DNA of 64,000 nucleotides, taken from NCBI RefSeq assembly GCF_037392515.1, contig NC_090287.1:15117001-15181000 (forward strand), in the 5' to 3' direction. The translations under genes were made by a program, and so were the position numbers. How positions within the stretch are numbered: position 1 is the stretch's first letter; each line of letters starts with the position of its first letter. Shown here one piece after another: positions 37,001 to 52,000 of the stretch. Below the pieces are notes generated by a model that worked only from the letters and a program-made list of their open reading frames with translations, searched no databases and had not been told where the DNA came from. The DNA comes from Haliotis asinina. Its lineage: Eukaryota; Mollusca; Gastropoda; Lepetellida; Haliotidae.

Positions 37001-40000
37001 CTGTTGCCGGTGTTGAAGAACAGCATCCCCAGTGCTAGGGTCGCCCCCGGTGCTGTGACATTGACATTCACACTATCACCCTCCTGCAATATATTGGGGA
37101 AATGAAACAGCTGAAAGTATGGTAAACTGATTCAGCTTTCTTCAGAAGCATGAGTATCAGAGTTAGGAACAAATTAGCTACAATAATTGACGTTTTTGAC
37201 ACATTTATTACTTATAGCAATAGAAGATGTGAATTAAACATATCAGACCAAGACCTGGCAGTGTGAGAATGACAAGCAGCTTGAACTGTACATGGACTTA
37301 CCCATATAAGGTAGCTGGGAGACTTGTACCTATCCTTATAAGGACCAGGCTGAAAGCAACAGTGTTTTTAATGTCATCATGAACCAATGAACTCTACTAC
37401 TGATTGTTTACTAAAGGAGCTCTCCAATTAGAATTTGAGAATTAACATGCAAGGAACTGTGACACCTAAAATGATACAGACAATTATTCCAAGACCTTAA
37501 AAGAATATTTATTAAAAACAGAACCAAAAAGTTACAATAATGATAATGATTATCAGTGGAAATACTTCAAATGAAAGGGAAATAACTCACCAGTGGTCTC
37601 TTGTGACCCCCTACCATAAAGTGACATAAGATGTCCGCCATGCTGTGGTCTGACAGACCCACTGTTTGCCTCCCCTTCTGTAAACATAGCATTCAATATT
37701 TCTTGCATAAGCCAATGACATAGTTCAAATTGAAACATTAATCCTTCATATAAACCTGGTTTTCAGCGTTCACGATGGTGTTTCAAAGTAACAGGACATT
37801 GGGTCCTGTAAGTTTCTGATGTCTGTCTGACCCACTGAAAATTCACAGGACCCACAGGATGAAGCTAAAAAAAACATCTCAGATTTAACATTTCTTGTAA
37901 TTGGCATTGAAATTATTAACATTATATGATAACAAACATAAGATTTCTAAACAGTAAACAAGTGTCACATGCAGCAAGTAACAACTTTACAGAAAGACTG
38001 TGAAATATTCAGTCAGACACTAGGGCTGGCAGGTTGTTGATTTTTATCTGACCACTGGCAAATCTGCCAGATTTGTCAAAGGGTCAGACACTATTCGTGA
38101 ACACTGGATTTTCTTGAATTAATCTGAATTTGCCTGACTTGTGCATGTTACTTCAGTTCTAGGTCAACATGTCAGGTGACTGACAGAAAAAATATATCTT
38201 TGAGGCAAGTGTCCAAAGTTATGTGTTGATTCTACTGACCCCAAACATGAGCAAGCCCAAGGCAAGACCAGCTGCCAGGGCATAGGACTCCCTGTCAGAA
38301 CAGTTTTCCATCTCAGGGCCTGGGGGGCGACCTGTCACAAGAAAATGGAATCAACTGAGACCTAAACAGCTTTAATGTACCACATACTTCACATATGCTT
38401 CCCATACATGAGTATAATGTGTAGACACCAGACATGAAAACGGCAAAGCACAAAACACCCAACATTTAACCAAGGGTATTGGGGGTCTTTTCTTGCAGAT
38501 TTCCATTAATCTCAAAACATTCAAAATGAAACAAAAATGCCAGAAATTTATAGAAACTTCTCATGTCTGAGATACCCACCAATCTCTGACAGTAGTGTTT
38601 CTGCCATGTGCAGGTGCCCTGTACCCTGGTAGACAAGGCCGACACCCAGTATGGCTGCCACCTGGGTGTTGTGTGGAATGTTCAGCTCGGTGGATGTGGG
38701 TGGGAGCAGTGCAGGCACGTGGATGCTGAGTAGACGAGTGATGGCCATATCCATTGTTCCCTTTCTGACAAACACAACAAAATACTCACCACATACGACT
38801 GGATGACGGTTTGATGTTCTATGGAAGTCTTTTATTTCTAGTTGAGATCAAACACTATTTCAGTACCCGTCTCAAAAAATATTTACTTTAAAAGGACACT
38901 TTAAGAAACAGTCAGCATATTCATAGGCAAGTACTATGTCGGTTCCTGGATAAAGCAGGAGGACTCCAGAATAAACTCTCTTCAAAACCCAACCATTCTC
39001 TGTAGAAGAACCCGTGAAGGTCCCGGGGTAGAATAGGCCTTCAGCAACCCATGCTTGCCATAAAAGGTGACTATGCTTGTCGTAAGAGGCGACTAACGGG
39101 ATCGGGTGGTCAGACTAGCTGACTTGGTTGACACATAGCATTGGTTCCCCATTTCGCAGATCGATGCTCATGTTGTTGATCACTGGATTGTCTGGCCTAC
39201 TCCAGACTCGATTATTTACAGACCGTCGCCATATAGCTGGAATATTGCTAAGTGCGACGTAAAACTAAACTCACTCACTCACTCACTGTAGAAGAGGCTT
39301 GCATTAGACAGCATATATAACTGAATTCATTGCAGACACTTGAACACTTACTTGGCTGCAGCTAAACCAAGCAGCAAACCGATAGTTGTCATTTCATGTC
39401 CCTGAAATACAAGATGAGGTGTACAGTACAACTACTGAGAATTGCTGGAATTGGCTTGAGAGATAATGTATACCAGGGTCTGCAATATGGTCAGGGACCA
39501 GAGGACTCTGAGGCACTAAAGCAGAATAGAAAGTTTCAGATTGGTAGGGACAGTTGGATAACCTTGTGGTTAAAGAATTGGCTCGTCACTCAGAAGAACA
39601 TGTTCGATTCCCCACATGGGTACTATGTGCAATGCCCATTTCTCGTGTCCCACTCTCCTGCTGGAATATTGCTAAAAGCAGCATAAAACCATATTCACTC
39701 TTTCTCACTCAGACTGATAAAAAGAACAACATAATTATCACATAGGTTTCTGAGGTCAGCAAATAGCTTAAAACATCAGGCATTTAGGTTTGTAAGGCTG
39801 TTATACACACATTCCTTATGATTATCATATGTTTCAGTATGTGCATGTCTAGATCGTTCGATTTGCACATCTTAATGTGTATGAAGTCATATAACTTGAG
39901 ACTAACAGTACTGTCAAATGTTCCATTGCAGCCAAATCTTGGACAGCCACAAGTCATGTAACTAACAGATGCAAATGGTAATCCATTCCAATACATAAGA

Positions 40001-43000
40001 CAAAGCCCAATGCAGTAAAGACAAAGCCCAGTGCAGTATCAACTTCCAGTGACAACCAAGCCATGGTGATAGCCTCACCTTACTGAGGTAGTCATGAACA
40101 TTGAGAATGTTGAGTTTGACCAGGTGATTGTTGAGACCAAGAGCCATTAGGAAGCCAGCGTACTCGTTCGACAACTCATTACTCTTGGGTTTGTTATATA
40201 TAATCCATGTCGATTCAACCTGAAAATCAGAAGCTCAAACATTAAAACAAATGACTCAATTGAGCAAGCATGAATTTTGAAGTTTTCAAATACCTTCTTA
40301 AAATTACTGATATAATGGCAATATTTTGCAAACAAGTAACCCAACATGACTCCACCACAATTCCACAACCCCATACACCAACAACAACCTGCCACCCTCT
40401 TGCAAACCTTTAGGTAAACTTAAATGGGAACACACACAGGTTAAAATTCAAAATGTGCATTCCCCAATTGTAGTTGTTTTAGAATATATGACGATCCCCT
40501 TCAAATACTCCTAGATTCCTCTCTTGCAGATATGCTATCATCACCTGAGATACATTGGCGATCCTAAGCCCCGCAGCAACACCATTGTGGAACTGAGGCC
40601 AGGCAGCCATGTTGGCAGGAGTGTCAATGTGTGTGAGATCAACTGTTGTATTCCTGAAAGACACACATATCCCATGTATCCATCTACTGGCAAGGAAAAC
40701 CAATTATGGCAACCACGTTGTTTTCTTTGTCAATTATGTTGTCTCATAGTTACATTCAGTATATATACTGGACAAAATAAGTCATGGATACTGGTATTTC
40801 TATGATGGATATTTTATCGTATGTCAATGAATTAATACATCATTATTCATAATTTCCAAATTTACATATATCCCTAACTAGTTTTGTCCAGTATACATAT
40901 GTATCTCCTCCTGTATCACCCACACTTGACAGTGGTTGAAGAATCTGTACAGAAACATCATTTAGTTGTTATCCATAAAATTTTGTTCTACTGAAGGAAA
41001 ACACAAGGAAAAATGATTAAAATACTTCCAGCACTATCAGAACATATGTGCTTCAATAACATCAAATAAATGGGCATTAGAAATCAGAGTTACATCTACG
41101 TCCACAGTGTTTAATCATGTTTGACAGGATGGTGGCCTCGGCAGTGTTCCTGATACATGATCTTAGAGAGGGGAAGTGTCATGGGGTTCAAGGTCTTGAT
41201 CATAACATGCAGTTGTTGTGGTGAAGACTGTGGCAGTGAACTTACTGGCATTTACCCAGGCACCTGCTGACACTGGAGAAGCTGGCTTACCTTGGTGGTG
41301 CTCTCCCTGTGAGACAGAGTTTGGGGATAGGGAGAGTCTCTGTTGGAAGGGGCTGGTATGTTGATAAAGTGAACATTCCCCTGCAAAAACAACATCCATT
41401 AGATTCCATGGAAACCAAAACTGGGTGTTACACATCATGCACACACCTGAAGAAATTACATTAAACTTCAACAGTAAGATCTTCTCTGTCCAATACCGAT
41501 TCTATCAAGCATGTTCGGCTATTTGGGAAACTGATTTAATATCTCTATAAACTGCAGACCTCATACAAATCTTGAGCTACCTTATCTTAATTTACTTTAT
41601 AACACTGATCACTTGTTTTCAGCAATATTCCAGCAATATCATGGCAGTGGACAGGAGAAATGGGCTTCACAAAAAGTAAGAAATAATCTACACTCCAACA
41701 TATTTGTAAGGATGACAGCTAAATACTGAAATATTCCCAGTCACACACCACTGATAGAACATACACTACCCAAAGTTTACACTCCCTTGAACCACTCACA
41801 ATATGTTGTGTATATTTATCTGGTTACAATGAATCTAAATTTATCCACTAACTTGGGGGAACCAACTGCAAACCTTATGCAGATGAACTGCACAATGAAC
41901 ATACACCAAATTGCTGAAAAACATGTGCAAATATGGTGCATGTGAACAGCGGCATTTTGGTGTTAAGTTTGGTTAAGAATTTGCCAATTTTCAACAAGTG
42001 TCACTATTCACTGAATTCATGACAAAAATATTTTCAATGTTACAAATCTGTTTTTCAATACAACAGTTCATGTGTAAAACGTTCCCCAAAACAGTATTGA
42101 TTATTTTTGGCTACATTTATACTAAACTTTTGATGGATCACATATATCACACAGTGACAGCAACCATTTACAACGTAGACCTCACTGAACATAAAAACAA
42201 CTAAATAAACATTTGCAATAAATTGGTATTGGAGTTATCAGAGGTTAAGAAATTCGAACTCCAAATCCTAGCCATTTTCTTTCATGAATTTCAAGTTGAA
42301 GACATACAAATGTAAGTCAGGGCAGTCCATCTTAATGCTTTTTCAAACATGTGCAAACCATTTCTATAGAAACAGTCCATTATGAAAAAATCTACTGACT
42401 CTATAATGTCCAATGGAGAAAAAAACATGTTGTACACTTTAACTAAAGTTTGGTTAAGAATTTGCCAATTTTCAACAAGTGTCACTATTCACTGAATTCA
42501 TGACAAAAATATTTTCAATGTTACAAATCTGTTTTTCAATACAACAGTTCATGTGTAAAAAGTTCCCCAAAACAGTATCGATTATTTTTGGCTACATTTA
42601 TACTAAACTTTTGATGGATCACATATATCACACAGTGACAGCAACCATTTACAACGTAGACCTCACTGAACATAAAAACAACTAAATAAACATTTGCAAC
42701 AAATTGGTATTGGAGTTATCAGAGGTTAAGAAATTCGAACTCCAAATCCTAGCCATTTTCTTTCATGAATTTCAAGTTGAAGACATACAAATGTAAGTCA
42801 GGGCAGTCCATCTTAACGCTTTTTCAAACATGTGCAAACCATTTCTATAGAAACAGTCCATTATGAAAAAATCTACTGACTCCATAATGTCCAATGGAGA
42901 AAAATACAAGTTGTACACTTTAACTAAAGTTGTTGGGACTGCTTATTTCCCTGATCAGAGTTCTCCCTTCACTGAAGACAAGCATTATCTTCTCACCTTC

Positions 43001-46000
43001 CTGTTGGGAGGGACATCGTCCTGATACAGATAGCCAGAAGGTGTCTCTCCTGTTCCTCAATGAAGTCATGGTCACTGAAACATGAAATAATGTAATTTTT
43101 TTAATAAAATAGATATTTTACACTTATCCTGACTCATGCTTATTGTTTATCTCCTCCTCCTCCGCGAAGGTAGTGGAATACCTGAAATCCCTTGAAATTC
43201 ACCTCTAAAAGAAGCGGACATAAAATACACTCACCCACATGTAGCCTTCCCTTTTTCCCGCGCAAACGGTCGTGTGACCTGCCATGCTCTTTGCTCTCTC
43301 CATGTACATCACCCGACACGAGAATTATAGTAATTCAGTGTGCCAGTGCAGGGCAGCTGGGAGGACTTTTGTCATGAGTCAGGACAAGTATAAAATATCA
43401 ATTTTATTCAGAAAATTACATATTTTTCCTTATCCTGACTCATGCTTATTGCTTACAGAATCCGACGGAAACAGCGGTGGGGCAGGCCACGCTGGATTCT
43501 GCTGTCAAAATTATGTCCAATTATTTCCCCCCCACCCCATCCCACCCAAAACTTGTAACGGCGATAATATGATCATGCTCTGCTAATATTCATTGCCGAT
43601 TCTGGGGGATCACATCCAGTCGAACTTGTCTTCAGCAGTTGACTGGAATGTGTGACATCAAAAGTAGCCAGCGTTCTGCTAGTTACTGATTCAACTAAAT
43701 GTCAAGGTATTGTAATCAAGACTAGTTGCAACCCCTCTTCATGTACAAGTATCTTCATTGCAAGTACAGGGTCATAATCACTCATGCTAGTCTGTTTAAG
43801 ACCTGTGCATGGACTTTCCACCATTATACTCTGCAGAGCGTCTGTACTGGTGATACAAACGTTGTTGTCTGTCTGTTGAACCTTGTTGCAAATAAGTCTG
43901 TTTGCGGTGATCCTTATGTCTGGCTGATTAGTTGAAACACCTCCTGATGCAGCATCCACTCTGTTGGTGATGGACGAAGAAGACGAGATAAGGCATCTGC
44001 CATCATGTTGCAGGCTCCTGGTATGTGACATGCTTTCATTTGGGGATTCACACTGTCGACTAGATCGAAGAGTTGAAACGTCAGGTGTAGAGGAGATGGC
44101 GATCTCTTTGACCCCTGTTTGTTTATGTAAAAGGCCACTGTTGAGTTGTCTGTGTGTATCATCAGTAGCTTGTCTTTCAACATTGTCGACCAGTGATGGA
44201 TAGCATGAATGACCGCTTTCATCTCCAGCTGGTTGATATGAACAGCTTGCTCTTCTTTGTTCCACATCCCTGCTGCTACTTCATTGTCTAGATGAGCTCC
44301 TCATCATTGCAGCAATGCGTCTACGTCGAGATGGTTGTTGAATGCCAGCTCTACCATATATATAAGTTCCTGCGCAGACGTTTGACTGGTGAGTCCACCA
44401 AAGTACACAAGAGTCATCAGATGATGACATATCCCCCCGGCCCCCACATATTTGAAAGGACAAATCATCTGACACCTACTTGATGTTTTCTTAGATGAAG
44501 TTTGAATTGTTTCCATGGAAGTCATGAAAAATATAAATGCCATATATCTGTAAACAGCAAAAGGCACCACTTCAAGATCTGTCCCATATATCTGCCAAGA
44601 TCTGTTGAAATATATGAAACGGTTTTCTCCGGAATCGAATCCTATCCCTCCATTTTGAGACTAAGTGAGAATTGTGTACATGAAAACCAGGAAAAATAAA
44701 AATAAAAAAGCCAAAACATTGTAAATAGCAAAAGGCACCACTTTGTGGTCTGCCTCAAGTATCCGCCAAGTTTTGCTGTAAGATATTGAATAGTTTTCGA
44801 GTTGTGCTCTGGAAACAAAGCCTATCCCTCCATTTTGAGACTAAGGCCAAATTGTTTCAATGGAAACTGGGAGAATGATGAATCACAAAAATCTGTAAAT
44901 AGCAAAAAGGCACTATTTTAGCTTCTGATTGGTATATCTACCAAGTTTTGCAGAAAAATAGAGGAGAGATTTTGACTTCTGCTCCAGAAACGAAGCCCAT
45001 CCCTCCATTTTGAGACTAAGTCCGAAACGTTTCCATTGAAACTGAGAAAATAATCACAAAAACCTGTAAATACCAAAAGGCACCACTTTAGGTTCTGACT
45101 CATGTATGTAACAAGTTTTGCAGAAAAATATATAATGTTTTTTGAGTTCTGCTCCTGAAACGAAACCCATCCCTCACTTTTGAGACTAAGTCCAAAACGT
45201 TTCCACTGAAATCGGGAAAATGATCACAAAAACCTGTAAATACCAAAGGGCACCACTTTGGGGTCTGCCACACATATCAACCAGGTTTTGCAGAAAAATA
45301 TTGAACGATTTTTGAGTTCTGCTCCGGAAACAAAGCCCATCCCTCCATTTTGATACTAAGTTCGAAACATTTCCATGGAAATAAAAAAAATGATAATTCA
45401 CAAAAACCTGTACATACCAAAAGGCACCACCTTAGGTTCTGATTGTTATATCTAGCAAGTTTTGCACAAAAATATAGAATGGTTTTTGAGTTCTGCTCTG
45501 GAAACGAAGCCCACCCCACCAGTAGACTAACACCAAACATAGTCGACAGACTAGGCGTCGACTATATCCCCCCACATTACATGCCAGGGGGATAAAAAGA
45601 CTGTCTGGGAGCAGAATCTGATCTTTGTTGTTGTGCTGAAGATTCAAGAACCGTTGTAACAGATGCAGTTGTAGTCTTCCTCTTCTGGTCATATCTTGCG
45701 CTGACGTGAGGAGACCCAGTAGACACTGCCATTGTCGAAGTTGTCAACGGAGAGAGTAGAGCTTGCTTTATCATGTCTTGAATCTTGACCCACCAGTCCT
45801 CTGGGACAACAATCTGATTCAATGTTGTGATGAAATGAATCCCAAGGAAATTGAGATCTCATTGAGGTTCAAATTCAAACTTCACGTGGTTTACTAACCA
45901 CCCCAGTTGTGTTGGTAGCCTGATGTTGAAGTCTAACTATAGTCTGAGTTGACTTTTCTCTTGATGCGTTTGTATGCCATCATCCAAATAAAAGGCACTG

Positions 46001-49000
46001 TGTAGCCCCTTCAGGTGTGGATAGTTGACTATGGGCTTGGTTCCCTGAGTAAACAGCCACGGGGTCGAACATATTCTAAACGGTAGGACCTTCCATTGGT
46101 AGTGTTGACTGTTGAAAAGGAAGTGCAGATATTTCCTGGACTCTCAATGTATCAGGATGTGCAGGTATGCATCTTGCAAGTCGATGCAGGCGAGATAATC
46201 TTCTGGATGCAGAGTCTTAGTTGAAGAAGATGTACCATCGTGAAACGATCTGGTTTCTGAAGGAAGTTCTTGTTGAATTCCTTCATGTTGTATATAAGTC
46301 AAAATTTCTCTCTGGAATTCTTCTTGGGTACCAGGAAGATTGGGGGAGTAGAAACCGTGCTACTGTGGATCTATAACTTCTACTGCTCCTTTCTTGAACA
46401 AAGTTGCTATGGCGTCGGTCAATTTGTTTTGATTCCTCCACGGGAGCGACGAAAAGAGGATGACCTCTCTTCACGAGTGTTGAACTTTTTAGCTCTTGCT
46501 CTTTGAATGCTGGAGAACTTGGACTTGTGTAACGAAGATTTGTCTGCTTAAGTACTGATGTCAGAGGGTCGACAGACTTCATCATCATGATTTCTCTGGA
46601 GTCTTGAGCAACCGTCCTAGCTACTTCTTCAATCTTCCCATCAAAGAGAGTAGGCGCTGACCATGGAACTTGATATGAGGCTTGGTAAAGTTCTCACTCC
46701 GACACTGTAGTCAGGAGACCTTGTCGACGAAGTAGATTCAATCCCGCCGTAGTAGAAGCTAAGTGATCGGCCATAAATTGCTGATCCTTCTTCTGAGTTA
46801 CCAGCGCTGACAGGACCATTCTTTCCTCCTCATTATCCGGATTACTACACTTTGCAATGAGAGTTTCATTGATGGCTCTCGAACGAGCCAATCCAAAGAA
46901 AGTACACGTTGTAGTGGTGTCGAGCTTGTCGTCTACCTTGTAAGATTTATTGCGGGCTGGACCGATGATGTTATAAGCTTCATCCACGTCCAGTGCTCTG
47001 ACGAATGGCTCCATATGATGGAGACGGCACATGCTGTTGTTCAAACTTGGTTGCTGACATCTCAGGAATCGTACATATCAGAGGTATCGGCGGGCACGTA
47101 AGTGTATCAATGTCGTCATCCTTCATCATGCTGTTGTTGAAACTTGGTTGCTGACATCTCAGGAATCGTACATATCGGAGGTATCGGCGGGCACGTAAGT
47201 GTATCAATGTCGTCATCCTTCATCATGTAAGTACAGTCATCCCTCGCAATAATGCACTAATACCCCGGATTTGGTTAAACCATCGGTTAATCCCACAAAT
47301 CCGCTGTTGCGCTCTTATAAATTAAGTAAAGTAGAGAAATTCAGGGCGGATGGCAACTGACAGTGTTTATCGTACATATCCATTGTGTTTCAGATGTTAT
47401 CAGTTGAGTTACTAAGTCTCATTTGAAGAAATACGTGCATAATAAACAGACAATAATCACGTATTTGATAAAACATAATGCATATACAAATCCAAATACC
47501 GTATACAAGCAGAATTTAGTTTAAAGACCAAAATAAAGGAAGAACTTATCACTGTATCGGGACCCTCAGGTACCTCCAGCGGCCCACATCAGGCAATAAA
47601 GAGGGAGTGAAGAGCATGGCAGGTCACATGACCGTTTGTACAGGAAAAAGGGGAGGCTACACATGGGTGAGTGTATTTTACGTCCGCTTCTTTTAGAAGG
47701 GAACTTCAAGGGAGTTCAGGTATTCCACTACCTTCACCAGGGAAGAGGAGATAAGCAATAAGCGTGAGTCAGGATAAGGAAATATTATTGGAGACATAGT
47801 ACCTCAATTATTGCTGATTTCGCCTACTTATGGAACATGAAAGCTATTACAAGATCTAAAGTCCACCAAAACATGTAAAAGAAACTTGTGAAATTACCTT
47901 ATATCAAGCACAAATTTTGTATCACTTCTACGCAGTATTCCAATTGCTTAAAGTTACATCTAAGGGAACGTTGAATCTTGAACTTTCCTTTGATACGAGG
48001 ACCCCACATCTTTCACACTTAGTTTCAAACAAGGCAGATGCTTCTAATGCTTCACTATGGTTCAGATCATGTAAGTGAATTGACAAAACAACTACTGTCT
48101 TCTGTATTTCCCCCCAACATCCATGTGATCTACAAAACCTAAACAAGCTTGTGCCATTAGTCATGATAGTTAATCTTATAAATCTGCAAAGCATAACAAA
48201 GAATTTTGAAAGCAGATAGAACAGGACACTGTCATACACACCTAACTTCTGGCCTCTGTACGAGGGCAATCCTGGCTGGCCTTGCTGACTGCAATAGTCG
48301 CCGGACTTCCTGGACACGTAAGTCTTCACTGAACCTCAGCTTTAGAAGCTACAACACAAACAACATCTCAATACCGCAACACAATTGGGGATTCAGTTAG
48401 TAAATATATGTCTGGCTTGATGGCCTGTGTGTCGCTGTATCCAGTTATCATTATTTTATTGTTATGTTGTCATAAGATATTAATATAGCATACATATCCA
48501 TGCAACTAGTACATGTTCAAGGCGATGGCATCATGATATCAGTGACTGTGATATTCCTGTAACATTGTTGATCACAGCTTTAAACATCAATCTCATGAAA
48601 CAGTTCACACACAACTTTCACTCAAGTGTCAACTACATTCATTATGGGACCAATGCAGTGGGGGTAGATTAGTGGTTAAAGCATTCACTCATCACACAGA
48701 AGTTTGATTCCCCACATGGGTTCAATGTCTGAAGCCCATTTCTGGTGTCCCCTTCTGTGACGTTTCTGGAATATTGTTAAAAGTGGCACTAAACTAAACT
48801 TACTCATTATGTAAACATTATAACAAGTGGTTCTACAGAACTCAAACTTTTCTACATGACAAGCAACTAATGCCAACAAAAGGTCTCACAATTTTCTCAT
48901 AAACAAAGAAACATTATCAACTGTTCTGAAGTTCAGGCATAACTTATTGCAATATATTGGGAACTTAGGTGTTTGTGAGTGGCATTAATGACGCATGTCA

Positions 49001-52000
49001 ATCCTGTTATCTACATTATAAGTCCCTAAACATATATCTTATATATCTGATAACAAACAATCTCAAAATTAGGTTTCATAGTCATGGATACTATTTTCCT
49101 GTTTACACAATTTATAGTATTACAGTATGAAGTTTTGTCATTGAATAACGAAGGAAAACATCTGTTGTGAATACAAATATGTGTGGATTTTAATTGAAAC
49201 CATAAAGATTATCACAAAAACTTTGTATGTGATTCTTTAACCCATATACAGGTTTTCAAAAAAAATAATGCAATACTTATTGTTTTGTGTATTGCAATAT
49301 AACGGTAATACTGTGTAGCACTATTATCAACTGTATTATGGAGTGGTGCAAAGACGATGAAGAAGTTTTCCATGACTTCCAATGAATCATTGTAGGTTCA
49401 CTTTAGGTAGAATGATATCAGCTTAAAATATATTTTAGCATGAAAGCAATGGACCACATGTGCCAGCAAACTAGTCACATGCCAGAAGGTAGCATCTGTA
49501 CCACATGCAAACCATTCACTGGTCATCCATCCAGTCATACACAAAACATAACCTTTCTGAGCAACAGGTCACTTCTACCCCAGCAGACTACAGACTTGAT
49601 CCTGTTCACTGTTTACCTCCTCATCCATATGCTCCATCCCATCCTCCTCTTCCTTGCTGCCTTTCCCTGGGGGTGAGGATGGAGTGGCCAGGCTGCCCTG
49701 AGGGGGGCGAGGTTTCTGATTCTGGGCAGACATCAGCTGTGCCAGGTCTTGTCGACCAATCATGATATATGCTGCCTCTGGCCAATCAGATGGAGGGTTA
49801 CATCTGCAGTGAAGAATGGCTTCTCGAAATGGAAGGGCAACTCCCACTGGTAAACACTCGAGATCCTTTGGCAACATGCCTGTGGAGAGTCCATCTCAAT
49901 GATTAAATAAGGAAACTAAGTTGTCCATCAGATGGAAACACATTATTCTCATGTCTTTTTTACAGAAGTGCAACTTTTCCTATTGACTCCTTCGCCGACA
50001 AAAGTTATTTTCCTGTTTTTTTTCACACGAAACAATACAATGACGTTTCCTTATGAGCAGAGAAAGTTCAATGAATTGGTAACCAGCGGATAAGCCAACC
50101 ACACTCTATAGACTTCTATTTTTGTTCGTCAGAATTCAGCTCATCTATGGTCATGCATAATTACTTATCAAGAAACTGGTGGTGTCCCTAAATAATGGGT
50201 GAGGTTGGTTGAAAGGTGTTTCACATCAGGAAAATTTTTTTTCTTTATTTAGTGTTTTGGGGTGTGTATGTATACGTTCTTCAACTAATACAGATAGGTT
50301 TTATAGTGCTTGCCCTCTAAGATGCTATGCCTTGGTTCAACATGGATACACCACTCAAACACAGTGTGCTGATTCCAAGCAAAGAAATCTTCATTTCCCA
50401 AAACACTGAGTGCCTGGCAAGGTGACAAAAAGCAGTACTTACAGGTATTTACAGGGGTATGGGCATTGAGGGACTAGCCTTTTGTTATTTCTAAACAACC
50501 ACAGGGGCAGTTCCTTACAAGAAGTATTAAGGCTAATACAACACTTACCCATATCAGACATTGTGAGTATGAGGCGCTCTGAGACATCGACATATGGATA
50601 GGTCTGGAAGCTGCGAGACATGGATAGGTCAGCCGTAGGTGCTCGGTGACCTACGACAGTACAGGAGATTTTTCATTGACATCATCCTATTCTTCCAGCA
50701 GGTCTGGTTCTACATATATGCTATCTCCAAACTACTTGAATCTGGTCCAGGCAACTAAGTAATCAATATTATGAGCAAAAAGCCATGATATCAGGGTACG
50801 CGGACACTCTATCAACCTAGTCTTTGATTATGACTAAATCCATTTGCATATGACCAAAACAGGCAGCTGGACATGCATTCTAATTGAAAATTCCTATAAG
50901 AGGGCAGCTTTCATGTCTGCACTATACAATCCAGTGACTAATATTGTAAATCCACATCCTAGAGGATATGATGACACATAAGGATATAAGGCACTGAGTC
51001 AACCCAATCCATTTGGTTTCCCTCACGACCAGAATAGGATGCTAGTTTCCTGATGTATGTGATAAGATTTTCATAATACCTGCTGGGGCAATTTTCTTGA
51101 GACATTTGTCCATGGCTTGCTCAGTCAAAAGATCTTTGTTCAGCAGTATGGCATAAAGCTGGAAAATAACAGGAATGTACAGATGGTACTGACATATAAT
51201 GGATGATTTTAATATTGCAAATACAGAACTGTACTGTTTTATGCTTTCACCAAAATAACAACATACCAGCAAAACCAATCAAGTGATCAACAGCATGAAC
51301 ATTCACCTGCATAAGTGGGAACAGATAACAACCAAACCCGTTAGTTGCCACTTACAACAAGCATGGGTTACTGAAGATCCATTCTAACCCGTATCTTCAC
51401 AAGTTCATCAGTGTGTGAAGCCATGGGCAAGCCTTCATGTGATACATTGTAACCATCCTCTTGTAAACAGTTAGTTTGGGTACTGCATGCTGAGAAAAAA
51501 ATGCATATTCTTTAACTGTCAGCAAAGACAGGATATACTGACTGTGACAACGTTCCTGATGTTGTTGCAGACGGTGGGGATGTAGGGTAGGGGTGTCCAG
51601 TCCTGGCCACGCAGGTAGTAGTAGATCCAGTGCTGCACGCTGGGGACCTGTCGGGGGAACACAGATGGGTACTGCATCTTCCGCAGGTCATCTGACAAAA
51701 TACATGGTCACATACCTAACAACACAGTCATATTCTCATGAAAATCACATTCCACTTAGAGATGATAACATTGGTATAATGTGAATCACATTCTACACAA
51801 AGAAAATATCAATTTACATATTGGCAATAATATTCCTTCTAACATTTCACATTCAACCAGAAATCAATTTCATTACTCATTATCAAAATTCATAATCCTT
51901 ATTAAGACAATAACTTTGTTCATAATGACAATCAAATTTTGTGTGAAGGCATTCACATTTCACATAAAAACAATAACATTAAACATGACACAACCATATT

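Larger units (their letters stand above)
43103..47790 (-). mobile_element. Second DIRS-like element, degraded, with nested insertion
   Basis: A 4.7 kb element in the e15/e16 intron. Inverted terminal repeats lie at about 43122-43303 and 47609-47786 (shared motifs cttatcctgactca, aggtagtggaatacctga, gacctgccatgctctt on the left strand). An internal complementary region lies at 43370-43450. Minus-strand remnants: gag-like 46694-47044, RT 45600-46350, RNase H 43914-44267. The recombinase is missing. A separate TIR element (44430-45594) splits the RT from the RNase H. The terminal repeats differ at many sites, so this copy looks older than element 1 and belongs to a different subfamily. Confidence 0.85.

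Noticed and set aside
41163..41471. 102-codon minus-strand frame overlapping e17
   Set aside because: Different frame from e17; the e17 translation fits APC1 with correct phases.
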